A stretch of 64,000 nt of DNA from contig OY752146.1 in assembly GCA_963573315.1 (NCBI GenBank), forward strand, positions 2,108,001-2,172,000. Direction: 5' to 3'. The position numbers and the translations under genes were made by a program. This document shows positions 25,501-35,248 of the stretch, in pieces (positions within the stretch are counted from its first letter, which is position 1; each line of letters opens with the position of its first letter). The stretch is from Entomortierella parvispora. Taxonomy: Eukaryota; Mortierellomycota; Mortierellomycetes; Mortierellales; Mortierellaceae. Below the pieces are notes generated by a model that worked only from the letters and a program-made list of their open reading frames with translations, was not told the DNA's origin and searched no databases.

Positions 25501-25821
25501 TTGAACGCTCATTGTACAGCACATTGCCGCATCCCTCTCAATGAGGCTCGAGTTAACTTTAATATTTTTGGTTTTGATGGGTATTCCACGCTGCCGGGCA
25601 ATTCAACAAAGCCGGGACCCGTTCTATCCTACTGCTTTTCCTTGATAATCCAATCAAAACGGGTTAGAGAAGGGGGAGAAAGCACGTTCTGGTCATCTCA
25701 TCCTTGCTTGAAACTTGAAAATGTGGTTGGAGCCCCATCGATCCTAGTTCATACCATCAATGCCTTTTTACTTCTCCCCTAAAGTCGTTCTTATTCCCTC
25801 TTTTCAAACTCGTATCAATCT
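22502..25821. other. 3.3 kb noncoding, microsatellite-dense region
   Basis: This lies upstream of the minus-strand RasGAP gene and downstream of the acyl-CoA synthetase homologue. It is dominated by strand-asymmetric simple sequence: purine tracts on the + strand (about 23350-23800: GAGA, AAGGAGG), CT tracts (24330-24375, 24570-24640), CAG units (about 24808-24832), T and A runs, and a CTGT/CGGT array. Open frames of 270-394 codons occur on both strands over the same bases, as expected of low-complexity DNA lacking stops; none shows a domain. It is most simply the RasGAP promoter and leader; the part nearest 22501 is again pyrimidine-rich on the RasGAP sense strand. Confidence 0.55.
25031..25152. 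repeat. Tetranucleotide array (CGGT / CTGT)
   Basis: Tandem four-base units: CGGT repeated about six times at 25041-25066, then CTGT and CCGT variants to about 25152. It is imperfect but in register over about 120 bp. It sits in noncoding DNA. Confidence 0.85.
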
Positions 25822-28142
25822 CTATTCCTGCACAGGGGAGGAGTCTTTGGTGGACTTTTTCTTCTTCTTTCCCAATAGTTCCAAGGTCCCGTTCGCGTGA
25901 AAAGATCCCAGCTCTCCAGAATGGAACCAACCATCTTGATCTACTGCCGTTGACGTCGCACTGGGTTTCTTGTAATATCCCTTCATGACGTTAGGTCCTC
26001 GGATAAGAATCTAGATTCCCGACAAAGACGTTTTTCCCAGTCAGTGTACCGAATGATCTCGTGGGATGATCATTGTTGCCTGAGAAGGAGAACAGTAACA
26101 CATTCCGAGGATTATCCCATGTTCTATTTTTTTCTTTACCTCGCCCCGTGGATTGGGTTCATCAGAACAGCTGTATCCACTTTCTGCGTCATCGACAAGC
26201 TTGACTTCGTTACAGCCCACAGGGGCACCCAGCTCCGGCGTGTTCGAGTAATCGTACATGTTGCGACTGGTCACAATACCAGAGGTTTCTGTCCTCCCGT
26301 AAGTGCTGATAACATGAATGCCCATCGCAGCACGGATATATTCAATTGTCTCCGCCTTGGTTGGGTCTATATTTTTTTGAATTGTCGTAACTTGTCAATC
26401 ACGCGTCCATTGACAGAGGTTGAGAAACAATTTTTTTTCGCGAATAACGGGTAAACTTACTTGTCGTAACAATCAGCTTGACCTTGCCTCCTAACCTGCT
26501 CCGAACTTCACCCAGACCAATGAAATCCCAAAGACTTGTAGTCGTGACCCTGTTATTCTTCAACAACGCCAACTTGGATGCATACGCCTGTCTGAACATG
26601 GATCCTTGTCCATAAGTCAACTGAAGCGCCTCCTGAATCTTTTCCAATATCACTGGTGTGCTGTTTGTGCAGGTACGGTAACAAAGAAAGATTGAGTATG
26701 CGGAACCTTCAGATATCCAGCTTCTATCACCCCTTTTGGTATTGAGCCTCATACCTTGCAAACACCGTGGGAGCCGTTGCCTGAGCATCATAAAGCACAT
26801 TCTTCATCAATCCCGAGGGGAAAACAATCGAACCGCCTGCCAAAATGATGGCACTGGTCATCCAAACCGCAATCACATCTCCATTCGAAAAATGAGACAG
26901 GAGACGATCCTTGCTTGTAAACTTTTTGGCGCCAGGCAACGACAGGTTAAACGCGGTCATGGCAGCAACCAAATTAGCATGAGTCAGCATGACGCCCTTG
27001 GAAAGCGAGGTCGACTTTGTGTTATAGTTGATCATTGCCAGGTCCTCTGGGTCGGGTTTGACAGCGGGGAGGGGGCTAGAGGCGCCCTGGTATTCCATGT
27101 CCGCGAACTTGAGCAACTTGACATTGAGCTTCGCCGCCTCAGCCTTCTGTTCCTCCGAAATGTAGATGCCAATAACAATCACGGTCTTGATCGAGGGGCA
27201 TTCCTTCAACGCCGGCAACAAAATAGGCAAGATTTTGTGAGTGGCCACCAAGACCTTCATCTTTGTCTGGTTCGCGACGTCGATCAGTAAATCCTTGTTT
27301 CGCAAGTCGTGAATCGGGACGGTGACAAAACTGTAACGATAGAACGCCTGTTGGGCCACAAAGGACTCTGTAGAAAGAAAAAGAAAAAAGGCATCCTGTT
27401 AGACCCTTGTATCTTTTCTCTCAAGTGTTCAGTCCATCCTCTTTGAATGCAATCTTCCTGGCACGAAGCTTGCCTTGGGTGTACTGAGTGAGAAGGCCAA
27501 CAGGGGTCTCCGTCTTCGGCTTGAGTCCAGTCTCCTTGATAAGGCTGGTGCCAAAGCCAGCAATCTTTCTATCGAGTTGTTCTGTTAAAATACAATGAAG
27601 AGGAACACGTGTTAGTCAGATCAGTGGTGGCTCTTTAGCCCAAAATTCCTTCAGTCTCCACGAACGTCAACGAGAGACGTCGTACCATATGTCGTCTAAT
27701 TCGATCGAAAAGAAGATAATCGTGGAGAAAACAATTTGATGTCAGTACAACAGAATCCAGGCACAAGATCTCGTCTTTTTTTTTTTTTTTTTTTGCTCTC
27801 TTCACAGCAACGGGCAGCTTTGTTTCTTACATCCGTGTAGCCAAACTGGTTCTGGATCATATACCACAATGCGCGCCCAGTGGGGTTGATGGCCGATCCG
27901 ACTTGCCAGACATCGTACAAGGTCTTGACCTTGTCGCTGGGCTGCTTGGACAGTGGGGAGCCGTGGGGGACAGACTTCGAGCGGTGGATGGCAGACTCGC
28001 CCTGGCTCCGGATGGGCGTGACGGATGCCTGCTGCTGCAGAAGAAGGGGATGGACATCGGGCTCAGACTTGCTGAGTCGAATGTAGCCAAGGACCACGGC
28101 GATGGCGATGGTAAGGGCGATGGTGAGGGCGTCGACTTCCAT
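25822..28142 (-). CDS. Truncated, degenerate long-chain acyl-CoA synthetase homologue
   Basis: Exons (minus) are 28142-27831, 27695-27686 (10 nt), 27581-27474, 27367-26755, 26660-26461, 26366-26140 and 26010-25822, giving 552 residues. The N-terminus has a membrane anchor (ALTIAIAVVLGYI). The fold follows LACS: TYGEQLDRKIAGFG, then AQQAFYRYSFVTVP, STYGRTETSG, ILIRGPNVMKGYYKKP, GWFHSGELG. Key sites are altered. The AMP-binding loop reads YNTKSTSLSKG where active enzymes have YTSGTTGxPKG, the usual LPLAH block is lost, the TGD motif is SGE, and the protein stops right after GTLELLG with a Lys-rich tail. It therefore lacks the C-terminal lid domain and its catalytic Lys. The intron after 27474 is GC-AG. 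Probably a pseudoenzyme; usual length is 650-700. Confidence 0.82.
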
Positions 28143-28495
28143 GGTGCTCGGACTGTTCAGATCAAGATGCAGCAGGAGCGTGGACGTGGAAGGGAAAGAG
28201 CAGATGGAAGAAAGGAACGGATGAAGAGATGCAGCAGATGAAGGAGCACATGTTCTTGTGCAGCACAGACAGGGGCGCGGGAGAGCTGCACCGTGTGGTG
28301 GGGTCTCTGAGCCTGAGAAAGTGTGTTTCAGGTTTGCGGTGGTGTGATGCCAACATTCGCAATTGCCCCTTCTTTGCCTTTGCACCTGGAAGATTGATTA
28401 AAATTTAATTTCAAGCTTTTTAAGTTATTATTCAAGAAAAGTTTTCAGTGATGCCTTCCATTAGAACTTGATAGCTCGCTCTGCTGCTTCCATAT
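28143..28495. other. Intergenic spacer
   Basis: 353 bp between the NmrA-like stop and the acyl-CoA synthetase homologue start, both on the minus strand. I see no gene; it presumably holds the latter's promoter. Confidence 0.5.
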
Positions 28496-29569
28496 CTACA
28501 GCTTTGCAGTGGCATGGTACGTGTCTTGGGGCATGAACGCTTCATTTTCTTTCATGAAGAAGTCGCGCAGAGTCTTGCCTTCCCGGCCGAGGATCTCCCT
28601 GATATCTGGGGCCGGCGAATTGGCGATGCTGCACCATTCATACTCATCTAGAAGCTGGCCAATCATTGGCAGAGTTGGTGCATACTCACGGCGGTGTCCT
28701 CCAGGCGAGTTGAGTAGCTTGTCACACTGGTCCACTTCCACCTTTTCCCAGTCTGCATGCTTGGTGAGCGATCTGAAATACTGCCCAAGTTCCTCGCGGG
28801 ACACCCTTTTGAATCTAACATTGTTGCCGCTCGACGCGTTCAACATCTGGACAACGCCAATAGGATGAGTCTGTTCGGGAGAGGTCAAGGTGTATATCTT
28901 GTTTGTGTGCTTCCCAAAGGTATCCACAATAGGATCTGGACGTTGGGAGGTAACACGACAGTGCTCGGCTGTGATGGTTTCTATGACTTCCACAAGATCA
29001 ATCATATCAAGATGGATCGACGGGGTTTCCCCATTCGTCAGCATTGGGAACTGACGCCGCTTTTCCACCACGTGCGACCAAAAAAGGAAGATCTGACTGA
29101 GAATGGCCTTTCGGAGGATCACGTAGTTGGGGATATTGTTCTCGATTTCTTGTTCAATCTCGCGGTAGGCTCGGTGAATAGGCAGAGGTGAACGTCCTGC
29201 ACCATGGATCGAGACCATCACACAATTGTTTATGTGCTCTTTTTTTACGGCTGCCATGAAGTTCTTGCCGAATCGGACCCGTCGCTCATCTAGCTCCACG
29301 TACATAATCACGCAAGAGACGCCACGAAGTGCTCTGGAGAGGGATGCTGCATCGTCGTAATCGACCTTCTCCACCCTGACGTTCTTGAGTTGTTTGAGTA
29401 ATTCAAGGTTTTCGTCGTCTTGCACAAGACAAACTAATTGGACGTCCTTGAAGTTCTTTTGAAGTCCTTGGGACAGGCGAAGGGCCGTGCAGCAGCTAAC
29501 CCAGGAGTTGGCGTTTGTGAGGGCAATAGTCTTGCCAGTGAAGACGGGCGCAATTGGGATGGTAGTCAT
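28496..29569 (-). CDS. NmrA-like NAD(P)-binding protein
   Basis: Intronless, 357 residues. The pattern is that of NmrA/HSCARG-type atypical short-chain dehydrogenases: an N-terminal strand and turn, alternating Rossmann units (VQLVCLVQDDENLELL, VRVEKVDYDDAASLSRAL, VSCVIMYVELDERR), a motif like VMVSIHGAG, and a C-terminal substrate-type domain. The N-terminal dinucleotide loop reads ALTNANSWVS, so the glycines of the usual GxxGxxG are missing; redox activity is doubtful and it may be a sensor or scaffold. Such proteins act as redox-sensing regulators (NmrA with AreA) or metabolic reductases, and the role here is unknown. Being a single exon among intron-rich genes is notable. It is divergent from the carboxylesterase gene. 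Confidence 0.7.
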   Translation of the reverse strand: MTTIPIAPVFTGKTIALTNANSWVSCCTALRLSQGLQKNFKDVQLVCLVQDDENLELLKQLKNVRVEKVDYDDAASLSRALRGVSCVIMYVELDERRVRFGKNFMAAVKKEHINNCVMVSIHGAGRSPLPIHRAYREIEQEIENNIPNYVILRKAILSQIFLFWSHVVEKRRQFPMLTNGETPSIHLDMIDLVEVIETITAEHCRVTSQRPDPIVDTFGKHTNKIYTLTSPEQTHPIGVVQMLNASSGNNVRFKRVSREELGQYFRSLTKHADWEKVEVDQCDKLLNSPGGHRREYAPTLPMIGQLLDEYEWCSIANSPAPDIREILGREGKTLRDFFMKENEAFMPQDTYHATAKL

Positions 29570-30557
29570 GTTGTTTTGCTATGTGGGAAATAGGAAGATT
29601 TGGATGAGAGGGGAAGATCAAAGGTTGAATACGTTTTAAAGAGTTAGACACGAGCTGGAAGAAAACAGTGGTAATCAGCAGCAGTAATTGAATGACGATT
29701 ATAAAGTCTTCTGTACCAATAGCCTGAGTAGCAGTAATTGCAACAGTAGATGTTGAGTAGCAGTAATTGCAACAGTAGATGTTGAGTAGCAGTAATTGCA
29801 ACAGTTGTATTCATAACTTTCGTAAGACTGTCTGTGGAGTTCTGTGGAGGCGCGAGGGTGTTGCGCCTTAACGATGCCTTGCGTCAGCCAGAATGTGTGT
29901 GTAGAGCACAGTTGCATTCTCTTTGTCCAGAGTGAAAGTCAAAGGAAAGAGTGACGAGATGGTAGAGGGCTGGCCTGCATTGTCGTATGGACTTCATTGT
30001 TACTTCACTTGACATCCACTTCCCTGCAACACAAAATTCTCAACTTGTGCGAGCAAACTCAACTAAATTCGAAAAAAAGGAGGGTCATTCTGTTGCATTT
30101 CCAAATCCTCTGTGTGTAACCTCCGTTACTGAAAATCTTCGGATTGGCAGAACGACTTATCAATTGGCATGGCGTACTGTAAAATGATCAAAGATGTCAA
30201 TCGTTTGATTCTGTCTGTACCATGGATACGGCAATCTACGTTCTCTGTCTGCATGGTCTTACGTTCAGGCCCTTTTTACTGCCAGCTATTATTTAGCACA
30301 AGAAGACCTGGCTGACCAACCAGGACCAGTAGAGAGCACCCCTCGCTTCTTTCAAATAGAATTCCCGGATAATTACTATTTTAGCTGGCGGCTATATCTT
30401 CTTGGCGCCTTTGTGCTGTACCTTGCAATACCTCAAAGAGTTATAAAAAACGGTTCACCCGGGATCGTCAACATTTTCAAGCATACATCGGAAAAAGAAG
30501 CATTGTCTTTCCGGCTCTCTGTCACCAACCCCTCCCTCACCCCTCCCTCCCTCCCCC
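29570..30557. promoter_or_regulatory. Divergent promoter, NmrA-like / carboxylesterase
   Basis: 988 bp without a supported gene. It contains a 29-bp tandem repeat (29726-29807). The last 35 bp before the carboxylesterase start is a CCCTCC pyrimidine leader. Confidence 0.5.
29726..29807. repeat. 29-bp tandem repeat, 2.8 copies
   Basis: The unit begins GAGTAGCAGTAATTGCAACA and ends GTAGATGTT. Starts are at 29726, 29755 and 29784, and the copies are identical over the compared bases. A related AGCAGTAATTG occurs nearby at about 29680. It is located upstream of the NmrA-like gene. Confidence 0.9.
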
Positions 30558-32535
30558 ATGATTTCAGCTTTACAGGACAATATCGACGTCGGACGCGCAT
30601 CGGTGGTGCACATCTCAGATCAGGGCTCTGTTCGAGGTATTAAGGATGAAAAGCGCGATTTGGTCCGATTCCTTGACATTCCCTATGCCACGGTCGAAGA
30701 CCGTTGGCGTCAAGCAAGCCCAGTTCAACCTTGGCTTGGAGTTCGGGATGCCACTCGCTACGGGTACCGCAACTTGTTTTTTTCCATTAGAATGTCATGT
30801 GTACCTGTGCAGCATTCCTTCTAACGCTAATCTTTTAGTCCAATGTGTCCACAGACACTTGCTCGAAAGAGCACCGGTCTGACCAAGCTCTTTGGATTGC
30901 CGGCTGTGAATGACGGATTCCAATACTCGTTTTCTGAGCGAGATTGTTTGAATCTTGCTCTCTATGTTCCCGTGCTGAGGTCTCCACCTCCAGTATCTGG
31001 AATTCCTGTGGTAGTTTACCTCCACGCAGGAAGGCTTCGCCATGGTGGGAATGCACATCCAGCGTATGGTAAGATTTTCACCTCCGCGTTCGAGTGACAA
31101 GTTTGTCTATTCTCTTGCTTTTCTTCTATGGTCCTTGACTGCTAATCAAACATGTCATGCATCCTTTGCTTTAGACATGTCGAATTTCGTCCATGCCTCA
31201 GTGAAGGCTGACCAGCCCGTAATAATGGTTGTGGTCAACTATCGTCTTGGATGTCTTGGTTACTTTGCATCCCGCGAGCTTGCTTTCGAATTTGATTCGG
31301 ACTCGGAAAACTACCTTCACCATCGAACTCATGACAAAGACCCCGCATTTGGAAACTGGGGGTTAGCAGATCAAAAGCTGGCCTTCCAATGGGTTCAAAA
31401 GCACATTGGAACCTTTGGGGGAGATGCCTCGAATATAACTGCGATGGGCCATTCCGGAGGAGGGGTCTCCATCATGAACCACATGTTGATTCCCTGCCAT
31501 CATGGCCTGTTCTCTCGAGCTATCGTACACTCTGGTGGACTTGGAGTGATCGTTGGAAAGTATGCAGCCACGCAGTGCCAGAAGACCTTCGACCATTTGT
31601 ACAACCACATCACAGCTGGGGTTGAAACCTCGGCAGCAGAAGGAGAAAAGACCTTCAACACAAGTCATCTCGGACCGCCGGAGCTCCTCCAACGCGTACA
31701 AGCACTGCGAGCTGCTTCCACGGATATCCTGATGGAGGCTCCACAAGAGAAGGGGGTTGACCCCATTCTCTATCACAACCTCGACAACAAGTGTCTCTTC
31801 CCAAGTCCCGAGGCACTCATAGCGCAAAGCTCATCTGACTACGATCCTGGAGTCAAATCCATCATTTTTGCAAGCGTAAAAGACGAAGGAACTCTTTTTA
31901 TAAGCACGCACGGAGCGACTGATGTCCGGCATTGGCGATCCTTCCTTAATCGATGGGTTCATTCTGATTTGCATCAAGAAGTCGAAGATATCTATGGGAA
32001 GCCTCAGACATCAGCTGAAGCGAGATCTTTATCGAGCAAGATTCTTGGAGATCTTTTCGGGACCTACCCAACTCACTCATCCTGTGAAGGATTCCTGAGA
32101 CAGGAAGACAAAGGGCGAGTGCTGCATCGGGTTTACGTTGACAGGTCTCTTGAGGCGGTGGACAGTCTGGGCTTGGATCTCGGTGCGGCCCATTGTACTG
32201 ATATGGGCTTCACAACAATGTCCGACCTGAGTCAGAAGTACATGACCGAACAAGAAAGATCATTTGGACATCGCGTGCTGGAAAAATATTTCCGGTTTGT
32301 GTATGGTCTAGACGATGAGATCATTCCTGGAGAGTCGGATGTGGCGAATTCGAAGGCAAAGAGCAAAGGGAGTAGAGTCGCGACGGTATGGTCAAAGGAC
32401 TTGGAGTTCCGTGCTGGGGATTATGAGAGGGTTAACGAGAGAACAATCGCGTTATGGAAGAAAAATGAGGAGTGGGACGCCCAAAAGCGTCCACCTCAGT
32501 CCCTTGGCTCCACATACACGCGTCCCATGTTGTAG
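30558..32535 (+). CDS. Type-B carboxylesterase / cholinesterase-like hydrolase
   Basis: Exons are 30558-30763, 30839-31068 and 31175-32535, giving 598 residues. It is an alpha/beta hydrolase that cleaves carboxylic esters. Visible motifs are RFLDIPYA near the N-terminus, the family's ERDCLNLALYVP (EDCLxLN), the oxyanion region YLHAGRLRHGG (HGGGF in most members), the nucleophile elbow MGHSGGGVS (GESAGG in most members, Glu replaced by His), a possible acidic residue in VKDEGTLF, and AAHCTDMGF holding the likely catalytic His. No signal peptide is seen, so it is probably intracellular. The altered oxyanion and elbow residues suggest an unusual substrate, but a full Ser-acid-His set seems present. 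Confidence 0.82.
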
Positions 32536-33581
32536 CCTTGAACAAATGGGTAAATGTTCTTGTGGTTGACCATTTCGTGGCAATGGATCAGTTTTTGACC
32601 TTGCTAGTTCTACCTTCAATGTCTTGGTCGGTTTCGCGCGTTGTTGGTGTCAGTGATACACGTCTCTATGATACAAAAGACGTGTGGACCTTTCATTGTC
32701 TTGAAATAACCCTAGTCGAACTAGCCCCTTATAATCCCATAACCCCGTATTATCCCGATCGTTTTATTCAGCACCTGAGAAAGTCATTACCCGAAAGGAC
32801 TTGGAACTGGAGCTTCAGTACCACTAACACACTCAGAATAAACTCCTGCATACAAATCTACTCTTGTGCTTGTCCCCGTGCTTGTCCTTGTCCTTGTCCT
32901 TGTCCTTGTCCTTGTTCTTGTCCTTGTTCCTGTCCTTGTTCCTGTCCTTGTTCCTGTCCTTGTTCCTGTCCTTGTTCCTGTCCTTGTTCCTGCCCTTGTT
33001 CTTGTCCTTGCCCCTTCCCTTATTCTTTTCTACCCTGTGTCTTCTAATCTCTTCCTCTCTTGGGCATGCCAGTTCGCATCTTATGATCACATGTGTCCTA
33101 TTCTCTTATTCATTCAGTGACTGTGAGATGTTCAGAAAGGTGCATTATTCGTCCAAAGTGGCAAGTGTACCAGGATGCTGTGGTTTAAGCCTTCCTCATA
33201 GCTCTTTTATAACCTTGACAATGGCACCGAATCTCTTTTCTTCTGGACTATGCTCATCTGTTGACTCTTTATTGGAGTCTTGGACGCAGATTCTCGCAGC
33301 CTTCGGGCAGAGGCGCCCCGCGATGCTTCTGACGACACCGGACCATGAATAAAATGTATCACTATTAAAGCTGCACTTGTGCCTGTGGAACAGAGTGTCC
33401 CAGACTTTCGTTCTTCTTTTCTCACTCCCGTAAAACAATGTCCCGCTCCCCTTTATTTTCAGGCGTCAGAGCCTTGATTTGATGCTGGTAAATAACTGTT
33501 ATGGTGAAATGAACTCTACAACCACGCACGTTCAAAATAAGAAAGCTTTATCAAGGGTCTTGTACTGTTGCTGTCACTGAG
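32536..33581. other. Convergent intergenic region
   Basis: Region between the carboxylesterase and dehydrogenase stop codons. Apart from a minisatellite at 32881-33010 I see no feature; the open frames over it are translations of the repeat. Confidence 0.5.
32881..33010. repeat. TTGTCC / TTGTTCCTGTCC minisatellite
   Basis: Six-base CTTGTC-type units (32881-32912) grow into a 12-base higher-order unit TTGTTCCTGTCC repeated about six times to about 32995. It lies in 3' intergenic DNA. Confidence 0.9.
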
Positions 33582-35248
33582 CTACATGGGACCAACGGTG
33601 CCACTACTTATATCCATCCCAGTATACTGAACACTTGCAGCCCACAGTTCCTCTTGCGCACTCTCATCCGCCGCGATCGAGCTCACGCTTCTGGGGGTCA
33701 TGTCAAAAAAGTATTCGCCAGACACAGCCTCCAACTCAGGTGCCAATGCCAGATAGAACAGGGTATTGGCCCCTTCCAGTGGTGATCGCAGGAGACACTT
33801 GCTTAGAGGCAGGCTGATCGCCGTCATATATCTGGTGTTCTGGACTAGCGGTGTGTAACACATGCCGGGATGCATGGCGTTCACAGTGACTTTGGATTTG
33901 GCTTGTTTGAGGCGACGGCTCAGAGACTTCACAAAGAGCATGTTGGCAAGCTTGGATTGAGCGTAACTATCAAACCGGCAGTAGCAGATATTGGTTCGAA
34001 GTCGGTCGTAATGGATTCCGTCTGAAAAGTACAAGGCAAAAGAACTCAAGACAACGATTCGGCCTTGCAGCGACTTGTTCAGTAGAGGCAGTAGCTCTAT
34101 GGTTAAGAGGAAATGTCCAAGATGGTGCTAGAGTACGCGAAAGAAAGGACAGTTGTTACTTTGTCAGTCCAATCGTCTTACCCTGGGCACAGAATTCTAA
34201 GAGACACGATAATCTTACCACGCCAAACTGCATCTCGAATCCGTCTTTGGTCAGTGAAAAAGGAATATCCAGCGCAGCAGCATCTATATGTCAGATTGGC
34301 ACGAAATGCAAAATAGTAATCAAAATCAGGAAGCTGCTGGTGCGGTTGTCGCAAGCATGTCCAGAGCGAGTACACATGTCCTTTTCATTCAGGCCTCATG
34401 TGGCGCAGCTACGTACTGTTGATGAGAACATCAAGATTATATCCACGAGTCTTGAAGTCCAAGGCAAAGGCTTTGATGCTCTCGAATGAAGATAGGTCCA
34501 TCTCCATGACTACGGCCATCTTCGTGATACCCGTCAGGGCCTCAATCTTCTCCACTGCCTCATGTCCCCTCGTAACGGAACGACATGCTGTTCAGTCAAC
34601 AAAAAAAGTTGTTAATAAGGACATAAATGATGATGAAGTCAATGGGTGCGCTGCATTCGTCTTCGTTTTTTAATACCCAATATGACGAGATATCCGGCTT
34701 CAACCAGACCCTTTGCTGTCTCAAAACCAAGGCCAGCATTGGCACCTACAATGTACAGCGAGAGCACAGTTCGTTAAAGCTGAGACTGGGGAAAAAGGAC
34801 GCACCTCAAGGCTTAGATGCAGGTAATACGAATCCAAGGTGGACAAGACTTCTATTACCTGTGATAACAGCAACTTTCGGCACAATTCCTTGTGTATCTT
34901 TGGCCTGATCAATCCAGAATTGATGACGCTTCATATACTGCGCCTTAAAATCATGATGCCAGAACATCTGCCAGACTTCCCCGCTCAAGTCGATGACGGC
35001 TAAAGTGAATATTGTCCGCGTCAACAATGAAATATAGAGCAAAAAAAATGAGTATTGAAAGATTTCCGATCGGAAATGAAGATGCTTCTCGAATAGATTA
35101 AGAAACTGGTGCAACATGGGTCATTACTGCCAACTATAGCTCTTATAACGCCAGGCAAGGGCTGTGACCATTCTCCTGCGGAACGAATAAGGCTCTCGTG
35201 CCAACGTACTTGTGGTGGTGGTACAAGGTCCGTCAATGGTTCACGCAT
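33582..35248 (-). CDS. Short-chain dehydrogenase/reductase (retinol dehydrogenase-like)
   Basis: Exons (minus) are 35248-35128, 34999-34859, 34745-34677, 34587-34417, 34283-34219 and 34127-33582, all phase-consistent, giving 370 residues. It is a classical SDR using NAD(P)H. The cofactor loop is TGANAGLGFETAK (TGxxxGxG), ACRSV at the end of strand 2 suggests NADP preference, LINNAA replaces the usual NNAG, PFSLTKDGFEMQFGV and HHLGHFLLT follow, and the catalytic Tyr and Lys are in YAQSKLAN. HPGM precedes a C-terminal substrate region. An N-terminal extension of about 90 residues precedes the Rossmann fold. It resembles the RDH/WWOX group of lipid or retinoid-like reductases; the substrate is unknown. 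Confidence 0.85.

Noticed and set aside
29702-29810. CRISPR-like array
   Set aside because: The 29-bp units are directly adjacent with no spacers. It is a plain tandem repeat in a fungal promoter region.
32833-33352. Frames rich in Cys-Pro, Leu-Ser or Lys-Asn over 32.8-33.4 kb
   Set aside because: Direct translations of the TTGTCC minisatellite in different frames.
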